From the NCBI GenBank assembly GCA_018699075.1, contig JABIPV010000046.1, positions 1 through 16,884 of the forward strand: DNA of 16,884 bases, given 5' to 3'. The stretch comes from Kordiimonadaceae bacterium. GTDB taxonomy: Bacteria > Pseudomonadota > Alphaproteobacteria > Sphingomonadales > Emcibacteraceae. The stretch's first letter is position 1. Every line of letters starts with the position of its first letter. Made by a program: the position numbers and the translations under genes. Positions 1 to 8,129 of this stretch are shown here, one piece after another. The notes beneath the pieces were generated by a model. The model had not been told where the DNA came from, did no database searches, and saw only the letters and a program-made list of their open reading frames with translations.

Positions 1-603
1 GAAATATATTCTGCGGCAAAACACCCTAAAAGTTTTGTATCACTTGATGATGCGGATCATCTCCTCAGTAAGCGTGCGGATGCGGATTATGTGGCCGATG
101 TAATCTCCGCATGGGCCAGACGCTATCTCAAGAATAACGATACGGAAGTTGCAGAACTGCCAAGAGCCATCAAAGATACAGTGGTAGTATCAGAAACAGG
201 CGCAGGTAAATTCACCAATGCAATCGTTACCGGGTCAGGGCATTTGATGAATGCCGATGAGCCCCCTTCTGTTGGTGGCACCGATACGGGTCCAACTCCA
301 TATGACTTATTACTTGCCGCTCTTGGTGCATGTAAATCCATGACCATGCGCATGTATGCAAACCATAAAGGATATAACCTTGATCATGCCGAGGTGCGCT
401 TAAGTCACGATAAAATCCATGCTGAAGACTGTGAAAACTGTGACACAAAAAATGGAAAAGTGGATCATATTCAAGCGGAAATCTCTATATCAGGTGACCT
501 TACTGATGAAGAGAGACAAAAAATATTTGAAATTGCCGAAAAGTGCCCTGTACACCGCACCATAACCAGTGAAATTATTATTGATGCTCACTTAAAAAAA
601 TAA
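1..603 (+). CDS. Bifunctional alpha/beta hydrolase-OsmC family protein, 3' part
   Basis: The reading frame is open from the first base of the window, so the gene starts upstream; 200 codons and a TAA stop are visible. The first ~30 residues look like the end of an alpha/beta hydrolase, with an Asp-His pair (D19-H20) followed by LL where the catalytic histidine of that fold usually lies. The rest is an OsmC/Ohr-type domain with the two conserved cysteines, in LGACKS (C111) and in KCPVHRT (C182). OsmC proteins use such a pair to reduce organic hydroperoxides. Fusions of these two domains are a known family; the role of the hydrolase half is not established. A GTG at 91 would give a separate 170-residue OsmC protein, but the continuous upstream frame makes the fusion more likely. 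It is cytoplasmic and probably unrelated to the sugar genes that follow. Confidence 0.88.
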   Translation, partial: EIYSAAKHPKSFVSLDDADHLLSKRADADYVADVISAWARRYLKNNDTEVAELPRAIKDTVVVSETGAGKFTNAIVTGSGHLMNADEPPSVGGTDTGPTPYDLLLAALGACKSMTMRMYANHKGYNLDHAEVRLSHDKIHAEDCENCDTKNGKVDHIQAEISISGDLTDEERQKIFEIAEKCPVHRTITSEIIIDAHLKK

Positions 604-629
604 ACACTAACTTTTTATCAATAAATTCT

Positions 630-649
630 AAATGTAACCGTTTACATTT
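630..649. promoter_or_regulatory. LacI-family-type operator palindrome
   Basis: AAATGTAACCGTTTACATTT is an inverted repeat with 9 of 10 base pairs matching around a central CG. The core TGTAACCGTTTACA (633-646) has the shape TGTAA-N-CG-N-TTACA, typical of LacI/CcpA-family operators. It lies between the OsmC gene and the cytochrome operon, so it most likely controls that operon. The right arm TTTACA could also serve as a -35 hexamer. The repressor gene is not in the window. Confidence 0.6.
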
Positions 650-685
650 TAATTTAGTTAAGCTAGGGTATTATAAAAAGAATGA

Positions 686-720
686 TTACATTTTTGATTT
701 AAGGGTCTAAATGCTATAAT
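686..720 (+). promoter_or_regulatory. Predicted sigma-70 promoter of the PSCyt operon
   Basis: A consensus TATAAT lies at 715-720. A weak -35 candidate, TTGATT at 694-699, gives a short 15-base spacer; TTTGAT at 693-698 gives 16. TTACATTTT at 686-694 repeats the right arm of the operator (642-650) 44 bases downstream. Transcription would start near 727, which leaves a leader of about 35 bases before the GTG at 762 and argues against the in-frame GTG at 729. Confidence 0.45.
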
Positions 721-748
721 AATATAGGGTGAGAATTAAGACTAAACT

Positions 749-755
749 GAGGGAG
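749..755 (+). promoter_or_regulatory. Ribosome binding site deciding the start at 762
   Basis: GAGGGAG lies 6 bases before the GTG at 762. The in-frame GTG at 729 has no comparable site and sits almost on the predicted transcription start. Confidence 0.55.
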
Positions 756-761
756 TTTAAT

Positions 762-3700
762 GTGAATAAATGGGGCCGTAATATTGGGGTATTAACGTCA
801 GCTGTTGTAATTTCAATAGTTGGTTATCAGTTTCTGCAAACTAATCCACTAATTCAAGATGAAGAAATAATCAGCTTCAACCAACATATTCGTCCTATTT
901 TAAATAAAAATTGCACCGGTTGTCATGGCGGCGTAAGGCAACAAGGCAACGTTTCCTTTATCTACCGTGAGCAAGCCTTAAGTTCAGGAAAATCTGGCCT
1001 TCCAACCATTATCCCTGGTGATCCTGAAAATTCAGAACTGATGAAACGTATCACTCACGCGAATTCAGATGACCGCATGCCGTTTGACCGCCCCCCCCTT
1101 TCCACCGAACAAGTAAGTTTGCTTTCTAAATGGATAGAACAAGGCGCGGAGTGGGAAGATCACTGGTCCTTTATTCCGGTTAAAGAGCAGCAAGTTCCCG
1201 AACTATCATCACCCGTAAATATTAAATCACCAATTGATAATTATATTCAGGTTCGTCTTGAACAAGAAGGCATGTCACCAAAAGGGGAAGCGACAAAAGC
1301 GGAACTTATAAGAAGAGTGAGCTTAGACCTTACTGGTTTACCGCCAACCTTAGAAGAAATTGAAGCTTTTCAAGCGGATGACAGTGACATCGCTTATGAA
1401 AAAGTCGTCGATGGTCTACTTGCCTCACCCCATTACGGGGAACGTTGGGCGTCTTTATGGATGGATTTATCCCGTTACGCAGACACAAAAGGTTTCGAAA
1501 AAGATCCAGAACGTACAGTTTGGCCATTCCGTGACTGGGTAATAGACGCGTTCAATAATAATATGTCCTATGATGATTTCGTCATCAATCAATTAGCAGG
1601 TGATTTACTTCCTGATCAAGATTATTCAAAATATGTTCCCACCACTTTCCATCGTTTGGCACCAACCAATGATGAAGGCGGAACCGATGATGAGGAGTTT
1701 CGCATGCTCGCGGTTATGGATCGGTCCGTGACCAGTTGGGGCGTTTTAAACGGCCTGACCATGCAATGTGTGCAGTGTCATGCCCATCCCTATGATCCCA
1801 TTCGCCATGATGAATATTATAAATCACTGGCATTTTTTAACACATCGGTTGATGGCGACTGGTCAGAAAATGATTATCCTCATTTATATGTTGCAAAAGA
1901 CAGTGCGCAAGAAAAACTGGCTTACGACCTTCAAGCAGAAATTGATATTTTAAAGCAAAACCTGACAGGTTCCGGCAAAGATATTGAAGCCGCCAGTAAT
2001 TGGAATGCCTTATTAATTAACAAGGCACAATATGATCCTATAGCAGGGATGGAATGGCGTATCAAAAGAGTTAATGATAAACGCGAACGTGATGCAAACC
2101 CCAATAATGACCAACTGGTAAAGCCGCTTGAAAAAGCCAAGGCCGCACCTGAACCAATGATCCCCATGGAACTTAAAGAGGGTGACGCATTTGCAATAGA
2201 AGGTAATATTCCCAACGTTGCGTTCATTAATGTTATTGCGCCGATAGAACAAACAACCCTCACCGCGCTTAAAATTGCCATCCCGCCAATGGATGCTGAA
2301 ATGGCGCGCCATACCCCTGAAGAAGGGTTCATTATGGAAAGAGCGGATGCATGGGTAATCAGTCCTGATGGTCAACGTCAGAAAATCGAATTTGCTTACT
2401 TTGCCCCTGATTCAGAAGAAAATCTAAACTTCATTCATAGTAAACCTACCTGGATTAGAGAAACACTTGCTGGAAACAATGAATTTCATTTCGAAAATGA
2501 AGATTTATATGCCTTAACTGGATCATTCGCGGCAAAAACCAAGCATTTTCATAAACGCTGGACAGTAGGTATTCCAAAAAAACCTATTCAATTATCTGAG
2601 GGTAGTTCTATTGAAGTTCGCTTAGCAACGGGTGAATATTATGACCAAGGACTTATGCCGGCACCCGTTCGTCGCGTAAGCTTGGAAGCCAGTTCTGATG
2701 ATAGTTGGACTGATTTTGCCGCAAATGCTGAACGTCAAGAAACGCTTAATCAAATTGTTGTAAAAGAAACGCAACTGGCAAAAATTCCCGCCCATGAAAT
2801 TCCGGTTATGCATAGCCAAGACCAATCAATTGCCCGCGAAACACGCCTTTTTGAACGAGGCAACTATTTGGCCAAAGTGGGTGACGCTTTAATACCTGGA
2901 ACACCAAAAATATTCCCTGCCATGATTGCGAACCAAGCCCCAGACAGATTAGGTTTTGCCAAATGGTTCTTTGGTCCTGAGCAACCCCTAACGGCGCGCG
3001 TAGCTGTAAACCGCTATTGGGAACAGCTTTTCGGTAAAGGTATCGTCGAAACTCTGGAAGATTTCGGTACTGTGGGTAACAAACCCACCCACCCTGAACT
3101 TCTTGATTGGTTGGCATGGAAATTCCAACATGAATTAAACTGGGACATGAAAGCATTACTTAAAGAAATAGTGCTTAGCAGCACGTATCGCCAAAGTGCG
3201 GTTGCCACTCCCGAAGATCTAGAAAAAGATCCTTTTAATGTCTTGATCGCAAGAGGCCCACAACAAAGATTAACGGCTGAAATGGTACGTGATCAGGCAT
3301 TACTTGTAAGTGGATTACTTTCCCGCAAAATGGGGGGTGCTCCCGTTATGCCACCGCAACCCGAAGGTGTTGATCAAACCGTTTATAGTGACTTCATGTG
3401 GGTCGATGAAAAAGGCGAAGACCGTTACCGACGTGCCATATATACATTCTTAAAAAGAACAACTATGTATCCAAGCTTTGTCACCTTCGACGTAGCACAA
3501 AGGGACATTAGCCATGCACGGCGCATGCCAACCAATACACCACTTCAAGCATTAGTCACGTTAAATGACCCTGTTTATTTGGAAGCAGCAGAAGCACTTG
3601 CACGACATGTTGTAAGCGAAGATGAAACTCTTGAAGGTCAAATTGCATTGGCCGCTGTCAAAATATTATCTCGGCCAATTTCTGATGTAGCCGTTAAAGA

Positions 3701-3818
3701 ATTAGCGGCCCTTTACAATGATGCTTTAAACATGATCGAAGGTGATGAAAAAGATATCGCTGCACTGACCATTGTCACCAGCACATTGCTTAATATGGAT
3801 GCGGCACTGGTCCGTTAA
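762..3818 (+). CDS. PSCyt1-DUF1549-DUF1553 c-type cytochrome (planctomycete-type)
   Basis: This 1018-residue protein has a short basic N-terminus, a hydrophobic anchor or signal at about residues 8-25, and then a PSCyt1 haem-c domain with CTGCH at 51-55. A DUF1549 domain follows (about 155-365), holding a second haem motif, CVQCH at 336-340, in the usual CxxCHxHxxDP-like setting. A long middle region precedes a DUF1553 domain (about 730-990), with the hallmark stretch around RVAVNRYW and GKGIVETLEDFG. The order and length match the large PSCyt/DUF1553 proteins. Their function is unknown; two haem sites and export imply periplasmic redox work. I chose GTG 762 over GTG 729 because of the ribosome site and promoter; the longer form adds 11 residues. 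It is the first gene of a three-gene operon and ends 24 bases before the DUF1501 gene, its usual partner. Confidence 0.9.
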   Translation: MNKWGRNIGVLTSAVVISIVGYQFLQTNPLIQDEEIISFNQHIRPILNKNCTGCHGGVRQQGNVSFIYREQALSSGKSGLPTIIPGDPENSELMKRITHANSDDRMPFDRPPLSTEQVSLLSKWIEQGAEWEDHWSFIPVKEQQVPELSSPVNIKSPIDNYIQVRLEQEGMSPKGEATKAELIRRVSLDLTGLPPTLEEIEAFQADDSDIAYEKVVDGLLASPHYGERWASLWMDLSRYADTKGFEKDPERTVWPFRDWVIDAFNNNMSYDDFVINQLAGDLLPDQDYSKYVPTTFHRLAPTNDEGGTDDEEFRMLAVMDRSVTSWGVLNGLTMQCVQCHAHPYDPIRHDEYYKSLAFFNTSVDGDWSENDYPHLYVAKDSAQEKLAYDLQAEIDILKQNLTGSGKDIEAASNWNALLINKAQYDPIAGMEWRIKRVNDKRERDANPNNDQLVKPLEKAKAAPEPMIPMELKEGDAFAIEGNIPNVAFINVIAPIEQTTLTALKIAIPPMDAEMARHTPEEGFIMERADAWVISPDGQRQKIEFAYFAPDSEENLNFIHSKPTWIRETLAGNNEFHFENEDLYALTGSFAAKTKHFHKRWTVGIPKKPIQLSEGSSIEVRLATGEYYDQGLMPAPVRRVSLEASSDDSWTDFAANAERQETLNQIVVKETQLAKIPAHEIPVMHSQDQSIARETRLFERGNYLAKVGDALIPGTPKIFPAMIANQAPDRLGFAKWFFGPEQPLTARVAVNRYWEQLFGKGIVETLEDFGTVGNKPTHPELLDWLAWKFQHELNWDMKALLKEIVLSSTYRQSAVATPEDLEKDPFNVLIARGPQQRLTAEMVRDQALLVSGLLSRKMGGAPVMPPQPEGVDQTVYSDFMWVDEKGEDRYRRAIYTFLKRTTMYPSFVTFDVAQRDISHARRMPTNTPLQALVTLNDPVYLEAAEALARHVVSEDETLEGQIALAAVKILSRPISDVAVKELAALYNDALNMIEGDEKDIAALTIVTSTLLNMDAALVR

Positions 3819-3842
3819 AAAGAAACACGAGGAAAATATAAG

Positions 3843-5342
3843 ATGACGCTCGAAGAAGAACTAAAAAGAGAAGCTTTAAAAGCGCATACAAGAAGAGACT
3901 TTTTAACGGGATGTACAGGGGCTCTTGGCTCACTCTTCATGGCAAATGCAGGAATGACTTCTGCTTTCGGCGCAGAAAGAATTCAAGCTGGACCGATTAA
4001 TTTCGCTCGTGATCCCAGAAGCCCGCTTGCGCCGCTTCCTCCTCAATTTGCCCCAAAAGCCAAGCGGGTTATTTTTATGCATATGGCAGGTGCGCCAAGT
4101 ACACTTGATCTTTTTGATTACAAACCAGAACTTGAGAAATTAAACGGACTAGACACCCCTGCATCATTCTTGGAAGGTAAGAAATTCGCATTCATTCGCG
4201 GTGTGCCAAAATTATTGGGACCCGTTTATCCATTTAAACAATATGGTGAGAGTGGTGCGTGGCTTAGTGACCGCCTTCCGCATATATCCGACCATGTTGA
4301 TGATATCTGTTTCATTAAATCTATGCGCACAGAACAATTCAATCATGCCCCCGCACAGTTATTGATGCAAACAGGTGAAACCCGCGCGGGCTTCCCTTCC
4401 ATCGGTTCTTGGGCCACATATGGGCTCGGCACAGAAAATCAAAACTTACCTGGCTTTATGGTCATGTTATCGGGCGGCAGTTCACCGTCCGGCGGCACAC
4501 AGCTTTGGAATAATGGTTTCTTACCCAGCGTTTATCAAGGTGTGAATACCCGTTCTGAAGGGGAACCCGTATTATACCTGAACAACCCCGAAAACGTTAG
4601 CCGCCCTATGCGCAGACGAATGCTTGATAGCTTAAATCGACTAAATCAAGAAACACATCAGGAATATGGTAATCCAGAAACCATCACCCGTATCGCTCAA
4701 TATGAAATGGCATACAGGATGCAGATGGAAGCCACTGACGTACTCGATAATATGAAAGAAAGCGAAAAAACACGTGAGGCATATGGTATTGAACCGGGCA
4801 AAGGAAGCTTTGCCAATAACTGCCTGCGTGCACGGCGTCTTGTGGAACGAGGTGTTCGTTACGTTCAACTTTATCATTGGGGGTGGGATACCCACGGCGA
4901 TTCAAAAGCAAGCGCCATTAACGAAGGATTTAAAGACCGCTGTAAAGAAGTTGATCAGCCAATAGCCGCTCTTCTTACCGATTTAAAACAACGCGGAATG
5001 CTTGATGATACATTGGTCGTTTGGTCAACGGAATTTGGCCGCACACCGATGCAGGAAAACCGTGGAGGCCGAGAGATGGCCTTCATCGGCCGTGATCATA
5101 ATCCAAACGCCTTCACCATATGGATGGCAGGCGGCGGAGCAAAAGGCGGCGTAAGTTACGGTGAAACCGACGAAATGGGGTATGAGATTGCGAAGAACCC
5201 TGTCGAAGTAAGAGATTTCCACGCAACCATGATGCATTTACTTGGTTTTGATCATCATAAACTCACTTATCCTTTCCAAGGACTTGATAATAAATTGACG
5301 CGCGTGCGTCCGGCCCGTGTTATTGGGGAACTGCTCGCATGA
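3843..5342 (+). CDS. DUF1501 domain protein with Tat-like signal
   Basis: This 499-residue protein belongs to DUF1501, related to the alkaline phosphatase/sulfatase fold. The start ATG follows GAGGAA by 8 bases. The N-terminus carries a twin arginine (R17-R18) in RRDFLTG, then a weakly hydrophobic stretch to about residue 43 ending in AFGAE, which fits Tat export. Family-typical metal-site-like motifs are present: HWGWDTHGD at 345-353, WSTEFGRTP at 394-402 and GRDHNP at 416-421. No enzymatic activity is established for the family. It is almost always coupled to a PSCyt/DUF1553 gene, as here, and the two products may act together outside the cytoplasmic membrane. Its stop overlaps the next start (ATGA), which indicates translational coupling. 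Confidence 0.9.
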   Translation: MTLEEELKREALKAHTRRDFLTGCTGALGSLFMANAGMTSAFGAERIQAGPINFARDPRSPLAPLPPQFAPKAKRVIFMHMAGAPSTLDLFDYKPELEKLNGLDTPASFLEGKKFAFIRGVPKLLGPVYPFKQYGESGAWLSDRLPHISDHVDDICFIKSMRTEQFNHAPAQLLMQTGETRAGFPSIGSWATYGLGTENQNLPGFMVMLSGGSSPSGGTQLWNNGFLPSVYQGVNTRSEGEPVLYLNNPENVSRPMRRRMLDSLNRLNQETHQEYGNPETITRIAQYEMAYRMQMEATDVLDNMKESEKTREAYGIEPGKGSFANNCLRARRLVERGVRYVQLYHWGWDTHGDSKASAINEGFKDRCKEVDQPIAALLTDLKQRGMLDDTLVVWSTEFGRTPMQENRGGREMAFIGRDHNPNAFTIWMAGGGAKGGVSYGETDEMGYEIAKNPVEVRDFHATMMHLLGFDHHKLTYPFQGLDNKLTRVRPARVIGELLA

Positions 5343-6685
5343 AGTATCTAATCTTGACGTTGCTACCGGCGGTTCTATTGATTTGCCTAACTCTGATTTT
5401 TGCGCCCGATGGCAATATCAAAAATGACTGGTTTCGGTTTTTAGGTGGATTTCACCCACTAATTACACATTTCCCAATTGCCCTTATTTTATTCATACCT
5501 ATTCTTGAAATTGCGGGACTTTTTAAAGCAAACATAAATACCAAGCCTGTAATCGATATTTTAATCAAAGTCGCACTTCTTGCGTCAATCGCCGCACCGC
5601 TTCTTGGTTGGAGCCTCGCATGGGGTGATGGTTTTTCAGGAGACATGGTCACCGCCCATATGTGGGCTGGTGTATTGGTACCTTTATCTTGTGGTTTAAT
5701 GTTACTCGCCCATAAAAGTAACCAAATGTTTATGTATTTCATAACGATGGTCGTGAGCGTGTTATTGGTTAGCTGGACCGGCTTTCTTGGTGGACAACTT
5801 GCCCATGGGAAAACCCACTTGACAGCGCACATGCCCGATAGTTTGCGTAATGTGCTCGGTATCGAAAAGCCAATTGTTGTTGCGCTTGATGATCCAAATA
5901 CATTTTTTGGTGGGCGTATTGCCCCGGTTCTTGCTGCCCGTTGCGTTACGTGTCACGGCCCTGATAAAATTAAAGGTAAACTAAGATTAGACAGCTTCGC
6001 ATTTCTTAATGCAGGTGGTGCAAACGGCGCTGTTATTACGCCGGGAAATTCTACGACAAGTGAAATCCATCGCCGTATCACGCTTCCCACATTCCATGAT
6101 GATTTTATGCCCGCAGAAGGCAACCCAGCCATGAGCGCTGAAGAAATAGAACTTATAGCCTTATGGATTGATCAAGGAGCGACCCTTGATATTGCTGCAG
6201 AGGCAATGGCAGGTGCGCCTGTAATCGACATTTCAGGCTTACCATTAGAAGTTATTATTCCTGACTATGATCCCGTGGGTGCAGAAACTGACCGTGCAGA
6301 GCTCGCCAGTGCAGTTGCTGAAATCCAAGCTAAGTTTCCATATATATTAAATTATGTATCAAGAAACACAGGTGATCTGGATTTCAATGCAACGATGATG
6401 AGGGATAAATTTGGTGATACTGAGTTTGCTTTATTCAAACCTGTCTTATCCAGAATTATACGTGCTGATTTTACGGCTACTTCAATAACGGATGCCAGTG
6501 AAGAATTACTTCTCGGCCTGACCAAGATTGATAATTTACGTTTAAATGAAACACAATTAAGCGATCAAACAGTCGCAAAACTATCTTCATTAAAAACGTT
6601 ACGGTCGCTTAATATTAGGAATGTAAATGTTAGCGCCGCGACAAAAAATAAACTTGCCACTATTGAAAAACTATATACGAATTAA
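5339..6685 (+). CDS. DUF2231-like membrane protein with PSCyt1 haem-c domain and leucine-rich tail
   Basis: This 448-residue protein has about five hydrophobic segments: 3-21, 43-62, 72-93, 105-124 and 132-150. A motif FHPLITHFPIAL (H39, H44) and later histidines (H107, H156, H160, H164) resemble DUF2231 membrane proteins. The second part is a PSCyt1-type domain with CVTCHGPDKIKGKLRLDS; the haem motif is at 202-206. It should lie in the periplasm, where haem c is attached. The last ~70 residues (about 380-448) look like short leucine-rich repeats, as in some planctomycete PSCyt proteins. Paired histidines near the membrane could bind haem b and pass electrons between quinone and haem c, but that is inference. 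It starts inside the stop of the DUF1501 gene, and its own stop overlaps the stop of the convergent sulfatase gene by 4 bases. Confidence 0.82.
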   Translation: MKYLILTLLPAVLLICLTLIFAPDGNIKNDWFRFLGGFHPLITHFPIALILFIPILEIAGLFKANINTKPVIDILIKVALLASIAAPLLGWSLAWGDGFSGDMVTAHMWAGVLVPLSCGLMLLAHKSNQMFMYFITMVVSVLLVSWTGFLGGQLAHGKTHLTAHMPDSLRNVLGIEKPIVVALDDPNTFFGGRIAPVLAARCVTCHGPDKIKGKLRLDSFAFLNAGGANGAVITPGNSTTSEIHRRITLPTFHDDFMPAEGNPAMSAEEIELIALWIDQGATLDIAAEAMAGAPVIDISGLPLEVIIPDYDPVGAETDRAELASAVAEIQAKFPYILNYVSRNTGDLDFNATMMRDKFGDTEFALFKPVLSRIIRADFTATSITDASEELLLGLTKIDNLRLNETQLSDQTVAKLSSLKTLRSLNIRNVNVSAATKNKLATIEKLYTN

Positions 6686-8127
6686 CGGGACCGACCACTG
6701 TCCCGATCCTCATTTAATAGTGTCGTAAGTTCTTCGACTACCGCAGGGTTTTCAAGATAAACATTGGTTGTTTCGGCGGGGTCAGTTTCCAAATCATAAA
6801 GCTGACCTTTTGCCTCACCTACTTCAGCGTCAATGAAGGCAGGTTGCGTGAAACCGCCACTACCGAGTTGCTCAATCAATTTCCATTTACCTTTACGAAT
6901 GGCAAACATTCCATCCAACGAATGATGAATAGCATCTGCTCGAACTGGCACTTCAAATTCTTCACTTAAAATAGCAGGTAAAATATTATAACTGTCTTCG
7001 CCTTCATTTTCTTTTAATTCCCGACCGTTTAAAGCCGCGAGCGTCGCCATCATATCGGTGAGAGTTAAAAGGTGGTCACTTTGGCTGTTCTCAATCACTT
7101 TCCCAGGCCATTTTACGATAAATGGAACACGGTGTCCGCCTTCATGAATATCAGCCTTCTGTCCGCGCCACGGAAGATTGGCAAGGTGGCCATATTTTTC
7201 GATATCCTCTAAATTCCAATGTGCACCATTATCACTGGTAAATATCACCAATGTATTATCAGTAATCCCTGTTTTTTCTAAGGTATTTAAAACCTGTCCG
7301 ACGGTCCAATCAACCTGCGCAGCAAAATCGCCATAATATCCAGCACCACTTTTACCCATAAAATCTTCTCGTGGCATCCAAGGGGTATGCGGTGCACTTA
7401 ACGGAAGATATAAAAAGAAAGGTTTACTTTCCTCCGCAGATTGCTCTTCGATATATTCTACGGCCTTTACTGTAAGTCTATCCAAAACTTCTTCGTGTTT
7501 AAAACCATCTGCAACGAGGCCCGCACGCCAAAAACCGTCACCTCCATCACGGCGCAAATGGCTTAACGGCGTAGTTTTATCACTAAGCGCAACATCAGGA
7601 CGGTCATTTTTTACATATAAATAAGGAGCCATATCAAGGGAAGCTGGAATGCCGTAAAAATAATCAAATCCCAGATCAATTGGACTATGATCAAGCGGCG
7701 CAGAATAATTTGTTTCTTCTGCTGTACCAAGACCTAAATGCCATTTACCAATCACTGCCGTGGCGTAACCTTCTTCTTTCATCAAACTACCTAGTGTGGA
7801 GCGATCTTTATCAATTAAAGCCGATGAATATCCATTAAGAACGCCTTTTTTTAATGATGTACGCCAAGCATAACGCCCCGTTAGCAACCCGTATCTAGTT
7901 GGCGAACAAACCGCTGAAGGTGAGTGGGCATCGGTAAAACGCATGCCTTCATTCGCGAGTTCATTTAAATGTGGGGTAGGTACTTTCGAGGCTTGATTAT
8001 AGGCCTCTATATCACCGGATCCCATATCATCCGCCATGATTAGTACGATATTTGGAAGCTCTGCTGCATGTACAGTAAATAATGAAACGGCATAACAAAT
8101 TGAGGCGGTAATTATTATTTTACGCAT
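6682..8127 (-). CDS. S1-family sulfatase, exported
   Basis: This 481-residue protein is a type I sulfatase, which hydrolyses sulfate esters. The active-site signature CSPTRYGLLTGR begins at C74, which must be oxidised to formylglycine. Other expected active-site residues are D33-D34 (MADDMG), K128 and H130 (GKWHLG), H247 (APHTPW), D299-N300 (SDNGAHW) and K324. The start is taken at the ATG at 8127, preceded by AAGGAA and followed by a clear Sec signal ending near VHAAELPN. An upstream frame to 8160 adds 11 non-signal-like residues that overlap the fucosidase gene. It follows the fucosidase by 2 bases, so the pair is one operon. The substrate is probably a sulfated fucose-containing glycan, inferred from that neighbour. 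No formylglycine-generating enzyme is encoded in the window. Confidence 0.92.
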   Translation of the reverse strand: MRKIIITASICYAVSLFTVHAAELPNIVLIMADDMGSGDIEAYNQASKVPTPHLNELANEGMRFTDAHSPSAVCSPTRYGLLTGRYAWRTSLKKGVLNGYSSALIDKDRSTLGSLMKEEGYATAVIGKWHLGLGTAEETNYSAPLDHSPIDLGFDYFYGIPASLDMAPYLYVKNDRPDVALSDKTTPLSHLRRDGGDGFWRAGLVADGFKHEEVLDRLTVKAVEYIEEQSAEESKPFFLYLPLSAPHTPWMPREDFMGKSGAGYYGDFAAQVDWTVGQVLNTLEKTGITDNTLVIFTSDNGAHWNLEDIEKYGHLANLPWRGQKADIHEGGHRVPFIVKWPGKVIENSQSDHLLTLTDMMATLAALNGRELKENEGEDSYNILPAILSEEFEVPVRADAIHHSLDGMFAIRKGKWKLIEQLGSGGFTQPAFIDAEVGEAKGQLYDLETDPAETTNVYLENPAVVEELTTLLNEDRDSGRSR

Positions 8128-8129
8128 TT

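Noticed and set aside
91..603. Free-standing OsmC protein from the GTG at 91
   Set aside because: The frame continues upstream to base 1 with alpha/beta-hydrolase-like residues, so this GTG is an internal valine codon.
1931..2375. Two leftward frames of 120-133 codons inside the PSCyt-DUF1553 gene
   Set aside because: They are antisense to a clear domain-bearing gene, with no ribosome site or recognisable motif.
6686..6705. CGGGAC-N8-GTCCCG hairpin at the convergent junction, possible terminator
   Set aside because: It lies inside the last sulfatase codons, has a stem of only 6 pairs and no T-run on either strand.
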